From assembly GCF_032854445.1 (NCBI RefSeq), contig NW_027018439.1, positions 1 to 26,366 of the forward strand: 26,366 nt of DNA. Reading direction: 5' to 3'. The notes below the pieces were generated by a model. The model searched no databases and was not told the origin of the DNA. It saw only the letters and a program-made list of their open reading frames with translations. This DNA comes from Liolophura sinensis (taxonomy: Eukaryota; Mollusca; Polyplacophora; Chitonida; Chitonidae). Below, piece by piece: positions 9,358-19,810 of the stretch. The position numbers and the translations under genes were made by a program. Position 1 is the first letter of the stretch; every line of letters begins with the position of its first letter.

Positions 9358-9909
9358 CTACACGTACATAAAGACATTGAGATTGTCTTGGACTTAGAAG
9401 TAAGACAATTGCTGGGTGAGTTAAATGGGCTTAGCCCAAAGATTTGACGTCTTCTGGTCTACTGAAGGGCACATAACTTATAGTCAAAAGTTCAATATAG
9501 TAATGACCAGTCGCGATTGTACAGAGTACAGTGTAGCCGATTTCAATTAACCAAAAGACCAGGTAAAAATACAAAAGTGGAAAAAACTGTTCCAGTTGCT
9601 GCTGGTTATAAACGCTTATCCGACGTATTTTGTGACGAGAAATCGAATGGTGCAAACCGCGTTGCTCTCCGACCAATACTTTTGGCTGTAGTGACAATTG
9701 AATGATCATTTATGTCATAATCACGTGCCCAGCAACGGCTCTTACTCCATGCAAACCAGGGAAATTTGCAATTTGTCAACAGCTGCCGATGCCTCGCTCA
9801 ATTCCGAATCTTTTGGCACCTTACTGAAGTGGGTCAGTGCTCAGTTGTACTTTTTACAGCAGACTGTATCAGTACCTTGTGTTTTTCATGTACAAATGGT
9901 CTGGTTTTT
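9358..9909. repeat. Satellite monomer M18, D-like right half, divergent centre
   Basis: 552 bp. The landmark is followed by cacgtacata. A cluster of changes at about 9595-9620 (ttgctgctggttataaacgc) replaces the usual tgctgctggtaagaggc. The right half has D markers ccatgcaaacc and atttgtcaac, and it is followed by an E-like copy. Confidence 0.93.
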
Positions 9910-10462
9910 CTACACGTAGATAAAGACATTGAGATTGTCTTGGACTTAAGAAGTAAGACAATTGCTGGGTGAGTTAAATGGGCTTAGCCGAAAGATTTGA
10001 CGTTTCTGGGCTACCGAAGGGCACATATAACTTATAGTCTCAAAGTTGAATATAGTAATGACCAGTCGCGATTGTACAGAGTACAGTGTAGCCGATTTCA
10101 ATTAACAAAAAGACCAGGTAAAAATGCAAAAGTGGAAAAACTGTTCCAGTGCTGCTGGCAAGAGGCTAGTCCGACGTATTTTGTGACGACAAATCGAATG
10201 GTGCAATCCGCGTTGCTCTCCGACCAATACTTTTGGCTGTAGTGACAATTAAATGATCATTTATTGCCATAATCACCTGCCCAGCAACGGCTCTTACTCC
10301 ATGGAAACCAGGGATATTTGCAATTTTTCAACAGCTGCCGATACCTGGCTCAATTCCAAATCTTTTGGCACCTTACTGAAGTGGGTCAGTGTTCAGTTGT
10401 ACTTTTTACAGCAGACTGTATCAAGTACCTTGTGTTTTTATTGTACAAATAGTCTGGTTTTT
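9910..10462. repeat. Satellite monomer M19, type E
   Basis: 553 bp. It has cttagccgaaag, tagtctcaaag and ccaggtaaaaatg. Insertions: ggacttaagaag near 9943 and cacatataac near 10022. Private changes are gctgctggcaag, ctagtccg, cacctgccc and attccaaatc. Confidence 0.95.
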
Positions 10463-11013
10463 CTACACGTAGATAAAGACATTGAGATTTTCTTGGACTT
10501 AGAAGTAAGGCACTTTCTGGTTGAGTTAAATGGGCTTAGCCCCAAAGATTTGACGTCTTCTGGGCTACCGAAGGGCACATAACTTATAGTCAAAAGTTGA
10601 ATATAGTAATGACCAGTCGCGATTGTACAGAGTACAGTGTAGCCGGTTTCAATTAACAAAAAGACCAGGCAAAAATGCAAAAGTGAAAAAACTGTTCCAG
10701 TGCTACTAGTAAGAGGCTAAACCGACCTATTTTGCGACGAGAAATCGAATAGTGCAAACCGCGTTGCTCTCCGACCAATACTTTTGGCTGTAGCGACAAT
10801 TCAATGATCATTGATGTCATAATCACGTGCCCAGCAACGGCTCTTACTCCATGGAAACCAGGGATATTTGCAATTTTTCAACAGCTGCCGATGCCTGGCA
10901 CAATTCCGCATCTTTTGGGCACCTTATAAATGTGGGTCAATGTTTAGTTGTACTTTTACAGCAGACTGTATCAAGTACCTTGTGTTTTTCACGTACAAAT
11001 GATATGGTTTTTT
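10463..11013. repeat. Satellite monomer M20, type A, first of a five-copy run
   Basis: 551 bp. It has gattttcttgg, ggcactttctgg, gctactag, ctaaaccg, tttgcgacg and gaatagtgc, and the perfect palindrome. It ends with cttataaatg, caatgtttag, ttcacgtac and the rare aaatgatatgg shared with M27, M30 and M32. Confidence 0.95.
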
Positions 11014-11562
11014 CTACACGTAGATAAAGACATTGAGATTGTCTTGAACTTAGAAGTAAGGCAATTGCTGGGTGAGTTAAATGGGCTTAGCCCAAAGATT
11101 TGACGTCTTCTGGGCTACCGAAGGGCACATAACTTATAGTCAAAAGTTGAATATAGTAATGACCAGTCGCGATTGTACAGAGTACAGTGTAGCCGATTTC
11201 AATTAACAAAAAGACCAGGTAAAATTGCAAAAGTGGAAAAACTGTTCCAGTGCTGCTGGTAAGAGGCTAATCCGACGTATTTGTGACGACAAATCGAATG
11301 GTGCAAACCGCGTTGCTCTCCGACCATTACTTTTGGCTGTAGTGATAATTGAACGATCATTTATGTCATAATCACGTGCCCAGCAACGGCTCTTACTCCA
11401 TGGAAACCCAGGGAAATTTGCAATTTTTCAACAGCTGCCGATGCCTGGCTCAATTCCGCATCTTTTGGCACCTTACTGAAGTGGGTCAGTGTTCAGTTGT
11501 ACTTTTTACAGCAGACTGTATCAAGTACCTTGTGTTTTTCATGTACAAATGGTATGGTTTTT
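11014..11562. repeat. Satellite monomer M21, type B
   Basis: 549 bp. It has cttgaactt, ccaggtaaaattg, gacgacaaatc, ccattactt and gtgataattgaacgatc, followed by ctgaag, gtgttcag and ggtatgg. The palindrome core is changed here (gaacgatcattta). It matches M28, M31 and M33. Confidence 0.95.
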
Positions 11563-12120
11563 CTACACGTAGATTAAGACATTGGGATTGTCTTGGACTT
11601 AGAAGTAAGGCAATTGCTGGGTGAGTTAAATGGGCTTAGCCCAAAGATTTGACGTCTTCTGGGCTACCGAAGGGCACAAAGGGCACATAACTTATAGTCA
11701 AAAGTTGAATATAGTAATGACCAGTCGCGATTGTACAGAGTACAGTGTAGCCGATTTCAATTAACAAAAAGACCAGGCAAAAATGCAAAATTGGAAAAAC
11801 TGTTCCAGTGCTGCTGGTAAGAGGCTAATCCGACGTATTTTGTGACGAGAAATCGAATGGTGCAATCCGCGATGCTCTCCGACCAATACTTTTGGCTGTA
11901 GTGACAATTGAATGATCATTTATGTCATAATCACGTGCCCAGTAACGGCTCTTACTCCATGGAAACCAGGGATATTTGCAATTTTTTAACAGCTGCCGAT
12001 TCCTAGCTCAATTCCGCATCTTTTGCCACCTTACTAAAGTGGGTCAGTGTTCAGTTGTACTTTTTACAGCAGACTGTATCAAGTACCTTGTGTTTCTCAT
12101 GTGCAAATGGTCTGGTTTTT
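11563..12120. repeat. Satellite monomer M22, type C
   Basis: 558 bp, the longest copy, owing to a 9-bp tandem duplication at 11670-11687. It has agattaagac, aaattgg and aatccgcgatg. The right end (cagtaacgg, gattcctagctc, tttctcatgtgc) matches M13. Confidence 0.95.
11670..11687. repeat. 9-bp tandem duplication (aagggcaca x2)
   Basis: In M22 the motif aagggcaca is present twice in direct succession, 11670-11678 and 11679-11687. Every other copy has it once, so this is a private slippage or short duplication event. Confidence 0.95.
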
Positions 12121-12668
12121 CTACACGTAGATAAAGACATTGAGATTGTCTTGGACTTAGAAGTAAGGCAATTGCTGGTTGAGTTAAATGGGCTTGGCCC
12201 AAAGATTTGACGTCTTCTGGGCTACCGAAGGGCACATAACTTATAGTCAAAAGTTGAATATAGTAATGACCAGTCGCGATGGTACATAGTACAGTGTAGC
12301 CGATTTCAATTAACAAAAAGACCAGGCAAAAATGCAAAATTGGAAAAATTGTTCCAGTGCTGCTGGTAAGAGACTAATCCGACGTATTTTGTGACGACAA
12401 ATCGAATGGTGCAAACCGCGTTGATCTCCGACCAATACTTTTGGCTGTAGTGACAATTGAATGATCATTTATGTCATAATCACGTGCCCAGCAACGGCTC
12501 TTACTCCATGCAAACCAGGGAAATTTGCAATTTGTCAACAGCTGCCGATGCCTGGCTCAATCCGAATCTTTTGGCACCTTACTGAAGTGGGTCAGTGTTC
12601 AGTTGTACTTTTTACAGCAGACTGTATCAAGTACCTTGTGTTTTTCATGTACAAATGGTGTGGTTTTT
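12121..12668. repeat. Satellite monomer M23, type D
   Basis: 548 bp. Near-identical to M14 across gctggttgag, gatggtacatag, gaaaaattg, gagactaatc, gttgatctcc, ccatgcaaacc and atttgtcaac. One T is lost in ctcaatccgaatc near 12560. Confidence 0.95.
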
Positions 12669-13218
12669 CTACACGTAGATAAAGACATTGAGATTGTCTT
12701 GGACTTAGAAGTAAGACAATTGCTGGGTGAGTTAAATGGGCTTAGCCGAAGATTTGACGTCTTCTGGGCTACCGAAGGGCACATAACTTATAGTCTCAAA
12801 GTTGAATATAGTAATGACCAGTCGCGATGGTACATAGTACAGTGTAGCCGATTTCAATTAACAAAAAGACCAGGTAAAAATGCAAAAGTGGAAAAACTGT
12901 TCCAGTGCTGCTGGTAAGAGGCTAATCCGACGTATTTTGTGACGAGAAATCGAATGGTGCAAACCGCGTTGCTCTCCGACCAATACTTTTGGCTGTAGCG
13001 ACAATTGAATGATCATTTATGCCATAATCACGTGCGTAGCAACGGCTCTTACTCCATGGAAACCAGGGAAATTTGCAATTTGTCAACAGCTGCCGATGCC
13101 TGGCTCAATTCCGAATCTTTTGGCACCTTACTGAAGTGGGTCAGTTTTCAGTTGTACTTTTTACAGCAGACTGTATCAAGTACCTTGTGTTTTTTCATGT
13201 ACAAATGGTGTGGTTTTT
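12669..13218. repeat. Satellite monomer M24, type E
   Basis: 550 bp. It has cttagccgaag, tagtctcaaag, gatggtacatag and ccaggtaaaaatg, then cgtgcgta, atttgtcaac and gttttcag. Closest to M15, nine copies upstream. An added T lies in gttttttcatg near 13190. Confidence 0.95.
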
Positions 13219-13768
13219 CTACACGTAGATAAAGACATTGAGATTGTCTTGCACTTAGAAGTAAGGCAATTGCTGGGTGAGTTAAATGGGCTTAGCCAAA
13301 GATTTGACGTCTTCTGGGCTACCGAAGGGCACATAACTTATAGTCAAAAAGTTGAATATAGTAATGACCAGTCGCGATTGTACAGAGTACAGTGTAGCCG
13401 ATTTCAATTAACAAAAAGGACCAGGCAAAAATGCCAAAAGTGGAAAAACTGTTCCAGTGCTGCTGGTAAGAGGCTAATCCGACGTATTTTGTGACGAGAA
13501 ATCGAATGGTGCAAACCGCGTTGCTCTCCGACCAATCCTTTTGGCTGTAGCGACAATTGATTGTCATTGATGTCATAATCACGTGCCCAGCAACGGCCTC
13601 TTACTCCATGGAAACCAGGGATGTTTGCAATTTTTAACAGCTGCCGATGCCTGGCTCAATTCCGCATCTTTTGGCACCTTATAAATGTGGGTCAGTGTTT
13701 AGTTGTACTTTTTACAGCAGACTGTATCAAGTACCTTGTGTTTTTTATGTACAAATGGTATGGTTTTT
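13219..13768. repeat. Satellite monomer M25, type G
   Basis: 550 bp. It has ccaatcctt (near 13533), aattgattgtcattgatg in place of the palindrome, and gggatgtttgc. It shares these with M42 only. Small indels: cttagccaaag, gtcaaaaagttg, aaggacc, tgccaaaag, ggcctctt. Confidence 0.95.
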
Positions 13769-14319
13769 CTACACGTAGATAAAGACATTGAGATTGTCTT
13801 GGACTTAGAAGTAAGACAATTGCTGGGTGAGTTAAATGGGCTTAGTCCAAAGATTTCAGGTCTTCTGGGCTACCGAAGGGCACATAACTTATAGTCAAAA
13901 GTTGAATATAGTAATGACCAGTCGCGATTGTACAGAGTACAGTGTAGCCGATTTCAATTACAAAAAGACCAGGTAAAAATGCAAAAGTAAAAAAAAAACG
14001 GCTCCAGTGCTGCTGGTAACAGGCTAGTCCGACGTATTTTGTGACGAGAAATCGAATGGTGCAAACCGCGTTGCTCTCCAACCAATACTTTTGGCTGTAG
14101 TGACAATTGAATGATCATTTATGCCATAATTACGTGCCCAGCAAACGGCTCTTACTCCATGGAAACCAGGGAATTTGCAATTTTTCTATAGCTGCCGATA
14201 CCTGGCTCAATTCCGAATCTTTTGGCACCTTATTCATGTGGGTCTGTGGTAAGTTGTACTTTTTACATGAGACTGTATCAAGTTCCTTGTGTTTTTTTAT
14301 GTACAAATGGTGTGTTTTT
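13769..14319. repeat. Satellite monomer M26, type F
   Basis: 551 bp. It has cttagtcc, a run of ten A at 13989-13998 followed by cggctcc, ctagtccg, ccataattacgtg and gtctgtgg. It matches M43. Private: ttttctatagctg near 14184, ttacatgag and aagttcc near 14280. Confidence 0.95.
13989..13998. repeat. Poly-A run in type F monomer
   Basis: Ten consecutive A where other copies read gtggaaaaactgttcc. The flanking cggctcc is also changed, so this is a linked variant rather than simple slippage. The counterpart in M43 is eleven A at 23325-23335. Confidence 0.9.
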
Positions 14320-14866
14320 CTACATGTAGATAAAGACATTGAGATTGTCTTGGACTTAGAAGTAAGACAATTGCTGGGTGAGTTAAATGGGCTTGGCCCA
14401 AAGATTTCAGGTCTCTGGGCTACCGAAGGGCACATAAATTATAGTCAAAAGTTGAATATAGTAATGACCAGTCGCGATGGTACATAGTACAGTGTAGCCG
14501 ATTTCAATTAACAAAAAGACCAGGCAAAAATGCAAAAGTGAAAAAACTGTTCCAGTGCTACTAGTAAGAGGCTAAACCGACGTATTTTGCGACGAGAAAT
14601 CGAATAGTGCAAACCGCGTTGCTCTCCGACAATAACCTTTGGCTGTAGCGACAATTCAATGATCATTGATGTCATAATCACGTGCCCAGCAACGGCTCTT
14701 ACTCCATGGAAACCAGGGATATTTGCAATTTTTTAACAGCTGCCGATGCCTGGCCCAATTCCGCATCTTTTGGCACCTTATAATGTGGGTCAATGTTTAG
14801 TTGTACTTTTTACAGCAGACTGTATCAAGTACCTTGTGTTTTTCACGTACAAATGATATGGTTTTT
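14320..14866. repeat. Satellite monomer M27, type A
   Basis: 547 bp. The landmark is ctacatgtag. It has cttggccc, gatggtacatag, aagtgaaaaaac, gctactag, ctaaaccg, tttgcgacg, gaatagtgc and the perfect palindrome, and ends in caatgtttag, ttcacgtac and gatatgg. Losses: gtctctgggc, cttataatg; private gacaataacctt. Confidence 0.95.
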
Positions 14867-15416
14867 CTACACGTAGATAAAGACATTGAGATTGTCTTGA
14901 ACTTAGAAAGTAAGGCAATTGCTGGGTGAGTTAAATGGGCTTAGCCCAAAGATTTGACGTCTTATGGGCTACCGAAGGGCACATAACTTATAGTCAAAAG
15001 TTGAATATAGTAATGACCAGTCGCGATTGTACAGAGTACAGTGTAGCCGATTTCAATTAACAAAAAGACCAGGTAAAATTGCAAAAGTGGAAAAACTGTT
15101 CCAGTGCTGCTGGTAAGAGGCTAATCCGACGTATTTTGTGACGACAAATCGAATGGTGCAAACCGCGTTGCTCTCCGACCATTACTTTTGGTTGTAGTGA
15201 TAATTGAACGATCATTTATGTCATAATCACGTGCCCAGCAACGGCTCTTACTCCATGGAAACCAGGGAAATTTGCAATTTTTCAACAGCTGCCGATGCCT
15301 GGCTCAATTCCGCATCTTTTGGCACCTTACTGAAGTGGGTCAGTGTTCAGTTGTACTTTTTACAGCAGACTGTATCAAGTACCTTGTGTTTTTCATGTAC
15401 AAATGGTATGGTTTTT
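14867..15416. repeat. Satellite monomer M28, type B
   Basis: 550 bp. It has cttgaactt, ccaggtaaaattg, gacgacaaatc, ccattactt and gtgataattgaacgatc, like M21. ggttgtag is shared with M31. Private: cttagaaagtaagg and cttatgggc near 14962. Confidence 0.95.
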
Positions 15417-15965
15417 CTACACGTAGATTAAGACATTGAGATTGTCTTGCACTTAGAAGTAAGGCAATTGCTGGGTGAGTTAAATGGGCTTAGCCCAAAG
15501 ATTTGACGTCTTCTGGGCTACCGAAGGGCACATAACTTATAGTCAAAGTTGAATATAGTAATGACCAGTCGCGATTGTACAGAGTACAGTGTAGCCGATT
15601 TCAATTAACAAAAAGACCAGGCAAAAAATGCAAAATTGGGAAAAACTGTTCAGTGCTGCTGGTAAGAGGCTAATCCGACGTATTTTGTGACGAGAAATCG
15701 AATGGTGCAATCCGCGATGCTCTCCGACCAATACTTTTGGCTGTAGTGACAATTGAATGATCATTTATGTCATAATCACGTGCCAGCAAACGGCTCTTAC
15801 TCCATGGAACCAGGGATATTTGCAATTTTTCAACAGCTGCCGATGCCTGGCCCAATTCCGCATCTTTTGGCACCTTATAAATGTGGGTCAGTGTTTAGTT
15901 GTACTTTTTTACAGCAGACTGTATCAAGTACCTTGTGTTTTTTATGTACAAATGGTCTGGTTTTT
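15417..15965. repeat. Satellite monomer M29, type C
   Basis: 549 bp. It has agattaagac, cttgcactt, aaattgg and aatccgcgatg, then gggatat, tttttcaac, cttataaatg, gtgtttag and tctgg. Indels: gtcaaagttg, gcaaaaaatg, ttgggaaaaa, tgttcagtg, gtgccagcaaac, ggaaccagg, ctttttttac. Confidence 0.95.
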
Positions 15966-16514
15966 CTACACGTAGATAAAGACATTGAGATTGTCTTGGA
16001 CTTAGAAGTAAGACAATTGCTGGGTGAATTAAATGGGCTTGGCCCAAAGATTTCAGGTCTTCTGGGCTACCGAAGGGAACATAACTTATTGTCAAAAGTT
16101 GAATATAGTAATGACCAGTCGCGATTGTACAGAGTACAGTGTAGCCGATTTCAATTAACAAAAAGACCAGGCAAAAATGCAAAAGTGAAAAAACTGTTCC
16201 AGTGCTACTAGTAAGAGGCTAAACCGACGTATTTTGCGACGAGAAATCGAATAGTGCAAACCGCGTTGCTCTCCGACCAATACCTTTGGCTGTAGCGACA
16301 ATTCAATGATCATTGATGTCATAATCACGTGCCCAGCAACGGCTCTTACTCCATGGAAACCAGGGATATTTGCAATTTTTTAACAGCTGCCGATGCCTGG
16401 CCCAATTCCGCATCTTTTGGCACCTTATAAATGTGGGTCAATGTTTAGTTGTACTTTTTACAGCAGACTGTATCAAGTACCTTGTGTTTTTCACGTACAA
16501 ATGATATGGTTTTT
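15966..16514. repeat. Satellite monomer M30, type A
   Basis: 549 bp. It has cttggccc, cttattgtc, aagtgaaaaaac, gctactag, ctaaaccg, tttgcgacg, gaatagtgc and the perfect palindrome, ending in ttttttaac, cttataaatg, caatgtttag, ttcacgtac and gatatgg. Private: gggtgaatt, agggaacat. Confidence 0.95.
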
Positions 16515-17063
16515 CTACACGTAGATAAAGACATTGAGATTGTCTTGAACTTAGAAGTAAGGCAATTGCTGGGTGAGTTAAATGGGCTTAGCCCAAAGAT
16601 TTGACGTCTTCTGGGCTACCGAAGGGCACATAACTTATAGTCAAAAGTTGAATATAGTAATGACCAGTCGCGATTGTACAGAGTACAGTGTAGCCGATTT
16701 TAATTAACAAAAAGAACAGGGAAAATTGCAAAAGTGGAAAAACTGTTCCAGTGCTGCTGGTAAGAGGCTAATCCGACGTATTTTGTGACGACAAATCGAA
16801 TGGTGCAAACCGCGTTGCTCTCCGACCATTACTTTTGGTTGTAGTGATAATTGAACGATCATTTATGTCATAATCACATGCCCAACAACGGCTCTTACTC
16901 CATGGAAACCAGGGAAATTTGCAATTTTTCAACAGCTGCCGATGCCTGGCTCAATTTCGCATCTTTTGGCACCTTACTGAAGTGGGTCAGTGTTCAGTTG
17001 TACTTTTTACAGCAGACTGTATCAAGTACCTTGTGTTTTTCATGTACAAATGGTATGGTTTTT
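16515..17063. repeat. Satellite monomer M31, type B
   Basis: 549 bp. It has cttgaactt, gacgacaaatc, ccattactt, ggttgtag and gtgataattgaacgatc. Private: gattttaatt, aagaacagggaaaattg, cacatgcccaac and caatttcgc. It is followed by tatgg, as are the other B copies. Confidence 0.95.
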
Positions 17064-17612
17064 CTACACGTAGATTAAGACATTGAGATTGTCTTGCACT
17101 TAGAAGTAAGGCAATTGCTGGGTGAGTTAAATGGGCTTAGCCCAAAGATTTGACGTCTTCTGGGCTACCGAAGGGCACATAACTTATAGTCAAAAGTTGA
17201 ATATAGTAATGACCAGTCGCGATTGTACAGAGTACAGTGTAGCCGATTTCAATTAACAAAAAGAACAGGCAAAAATGCAAAATTGGAAAAACTGTTCCAG
17301 TGCTGCTGGTAAGAGGCTAATCCGACGTATTTTGTGACGAGAAATCGAATGGTGCAATCCGCGATGCTCTCCGACCAATACTTTTGGCTGTAGTGACAAT
17401 TGAATGATCATTTATGTCATAATCACGTGCCCAGCAACGGCTCTTACTCCATGGAAACCAGGGATATTTGCAATTTTTCAACAGCTGCCGATGCCTGGCC
17501 CAATTCCGCATCTTTTGGCACCTTATAAATGTGGGTCAATGTTTAGTTGTACTTTTTACAGCAGACTGTATCAAGTACCTTGTGTTTTTCACGTACAAAT
17601 GATATGGTTTTT
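17064..17612. repeat. Satellite monomer M32, C/A fusion
   Basis: 549 bp. The left part matches C copy M29 (agattaagac, cttgcactt, aaattgg, aatccgcgatg, tttttcaac). The right end matches A copy M30 (caatgtttag, ttcacgtac, gatatgg). The switch lies between 17480 and 17538, where M29 and M30 are identical. Confidence 0.93.
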
Positions 17613-18162
17613 CTACACGTAGATAAAGACATTGAGATTGTCTTGAACTTAGAAGTAAGGCAATTGCTGGGTGAGTTAAATGGGCTTAGCCCAAAGATTT
17701 GACGTCTTCTGGGCTACCGAAGGGCACATAACTTATAGTCAAAAGTTGAATATAGTAATGACCAGTCGCGATTGTACAGAGTACAGTGTAGCCGATTTCA
17801 ATTAACAAAAAGACCAGGTAAAATTGCAAAAGTGGAAAAACTGTTCCAGTGCTGCTGGTAAGAGGCTAATCCGACGTATTTTGTGACGACAAATCGAATG
17901 GTGCAAACCGCGTTGCTCTCCGACCATTACTTTTGGCTGTAGTGATAATTGAACGATCATTTATGTCATAATCACGTGCCCAGCAACGGCTCTTACTCCA
18001 TGGAAACCAGGGAAAATTTGCAATTTTTCAACAGCTGCCGATGCCTGGCTCAATTCCGCATCTTTTGGCACCTTACTGAAGTGGGTCAGTGTTCAGTTGT
18101 ACTTTTTACAGCAGACTGTATCAAGTACCTTGTGTTTTTCATGTACAAATGGTATGGTTTTT
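17613..18162. repeat. Satellite monomer M33, type B
   Basis: 550 bp. It has cttgaactt, ccaggtaaaattg, gacgacaaatc, ccattactt and gtgataattgaacgatc, as in M21 (ggctgtag rather than ggttgtag). An A is added in gggaaaattt near 18013. Confidence 0.95.
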
Positions 18163-18710
18163 CTACACGTAGATTAAGACATTGAGATTTTCTTGGACTT
18201 AGAAGTAAGGCAATTGCTGGGTGAGTTAAATGGGCTTAGCCGAAAGATTTGACGTCTTCTGGGCTACCGAAGGGCACATAACTTATAGTCAAAAGTTGAA
18301 TATAGTAATGACCAGTCGCGATTGTACAGAGTACAGTGTAGCCGATTTCAATTAACAAAAAGACCAGGCAAAAATGCAAAATTGGAAAAACTGTTCCAGT
18401 GCTGCTGGTAAGAGGCTAATCCGACGTATTTTGTGACGAGAAATCGAATGGTGCAATCCGCGATGCTCTCCGACCAATACTTTTGGCTGTAGTGACAATT
18501 GAATGATCATTTATGTCATAATCACGTACCCAGCAACGGCTCTTACTCCATGGAAACCAGGGATATTTGCAATTTTTTAACAGCTGCCGATTCCTGGCTC
18601 AATTCGCATCTTTTGCCACCTTACTGAAGTGGGTCAGTGTTCAGTTGTACTTTTTACAGCAGACTGAATCAAGTACCTTGTGTTTCTCATGTTCAAATGG
18701 TCTGGTTTTT
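18163..18710. repeat. Satellite monomer M34, type C
   Basis: 548 bp. It has agattaagac, gattttcttgg, cttagccgaaag, aaattgg and aatccgcgatg. The right end resembles M13 and M22 (gattcctggctc, ttttgccacc, tttctcatgttc). Private: cgtaccc, caattcgc, gactgaatc. Confidence 0.95.
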
Positions 18711-19261
18711 CTACACGTAGATAAAGACATTGAGATTGTCTTGGACTTAGAAGTAAGGCAATTGCTGGTTGAGTTAGATGGGCTTGGCCCAAAGATTTGA
18801 CGTCTTCTGGGCTACCGAAGGGCACATAACTTATAGTCAAAAGTTGAATATAGTAATGACCAGTCGCGATGGTACATAGTACAGTGTAGCCGATTTCAAT
18901 TAACAAAAAGACCAGGCAAAAATGCAAAATTGGAAAAATTGTTCCAGTGCTGCTGGTAAGAGACTAATCCGAACGTATTTTGTGACGACAAATCGAATCG
19001 TGCAAACCGCGTTGCTCTCCGACCAATACTTTTGGCTGTAGTGACAATTGAATGATCATTTATGTCATAATCACGTGCCCAGCAACGGCTCTTACTCCAT
19101 GCAAACCAGGGAAATTTGCAATTTGTCAACAGCTGCCGATGCCTGGCTCAATTCCGAATCTTTTGGCACCTTACTGAAGTGGGTCAGTGTTCAGTTGTAC
19201 TTTTTACAGCAGACTGTATCAAGTACCTTGTGTTTTTCATGTACAAATGGTGTGGTTTTTT
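18711..19261. repeat. Satellite monomer M35, type D
   Basis: 551 bp. It has gctggttgag, gatggtacatag, gaaaaattg, gagactaatc, gacgacaaatc, ccatgcaaacc and atttgtcaac. It differs from M14 and M23 in gttgctctcc (not gttgatctcc), gttagatgg, ccgaacg and aatcgtgc. Confidence 0.95.
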
Positions 19262-19810
19262 CTACACGTAGATAAAGACATTGAGATTGTCTTGGACTTA
19301 GAAGTAAGACAATTGCTGGGTGAGTTAAATGGGCTTAGCCGAAAGATTTGACGTCTTCTGGGCTACCGAAGGGCACATAACTTATAGTCTCAAAGTTGAA
19401 TATAGTAATGACCAGTCGCGATTGTACAGAGTACAGTGTAGCCGATTTCAATTAACAAAAAGACCAGGTAAAAATGCAAAGTGGAAAAACTGTTCCAGTG
19501 CTGCTGGTAAGAGGCTAATCCGACGTATTTTGTGACGAGAAATCGAATGGTGCAATCCGCGATGCCCTCCGACCCATACTTTTGGCTGTAGCGACAATTG
19601 AATGATCATTTATGTCATAATCACGTGCCCAGCAACGGCTCTTACTCCATGGAAACCAGGGATATTGCAATTTTTTAACAGCTGCCGATGCCTGGCCCAA
19701 TTTCCGCATCTTTTTGGCACCTTATAAATGTGGGTCAGTGTTTAGTTGTACTTTTTACAGCAGACTGTATCAAGTACTTGTGTTTTTTATGTACAAATGG
19801 TGTGGTTTTT
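19262..19810. repeat. Satellite monomer M36, E/C-like fusion
   Basis: 549 bp. The left part is type E (cttagccgaaag, tagtctcaaag, ccaggtaaaaatg). The right part matches M12 and C copies (aatccgcgatg, gggat-at, ttttttaac, cttataaatg, gtgtttag). The switch lies between about 19470 and 19555. Confidence 0.92.

Larger units (their letters stand above)
10463..13218. repeat. Five-monomer higher-order block 1, A-B-C-D-E (M20-M24)
   Basis: 2756 bp. Five monomers of distinguishable types occur in fixed order: A ends in gatatgg, B has gtgataattgaacg, C has agattaagac, D has gatggtacatag and E has tagtctcaaag. The same order returns at 17064-19810 in mosaic form. It is the clearest higher-order unit in the window. 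Confidence 0.82.
13219..14319. repeat. G-F pair 1 (M25-M26)
   Basis: 1101 bp. It carries ccaatcctt, gggatgtttgc, cttagtcc and an A-run followed by cggctcc. The whole set recurs in the same order at 22556-23655 and nowhere else here. Confidence 0.88.
14320..15965. repeat. A-B-C block (M27-M29)
   Basis: 1646 bp. Three monomers repeat the first part of the five-monomer order. The B copy (M28) carries ccattactt and gtgataattgaacg as in M21. D and E are absent; the next copy (M30) is type A again. Confidence 0.8.
15966..17612. repeat. A-B-C/A block (M30-M32)
   Basis: 1647 bp. M30 and M31 repeat types A and B. M32 begins as C and ends as A, so the following B copy M33 begins two monomers (1098 bp) after M31 rather than the three (1648 bp) that separate M28 from M31. 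Confidence 0.8.
17064..19810. repeat. Five-monomer higher-order block 2 (M32-M36), mosaic
   Basis: 2747 bp. The order is C/A fusion, B, C, D, E/C-like fusion. It corresponds copy by copy to block 1, displaced by about 6.6 kb (12 monomers). The first and last members are recombinant, so the block is a modified second copy. Confidence 0.78.

Noticed and set aside
15753-16211. 152-codon plus-strand open frame as a gene
   Set aside because: It joins two reading frames through compensating indels, ends at a site that is variable between copies, and has no counterpart of that length in other monomers. Its differences from them are mainly non-synonymous.
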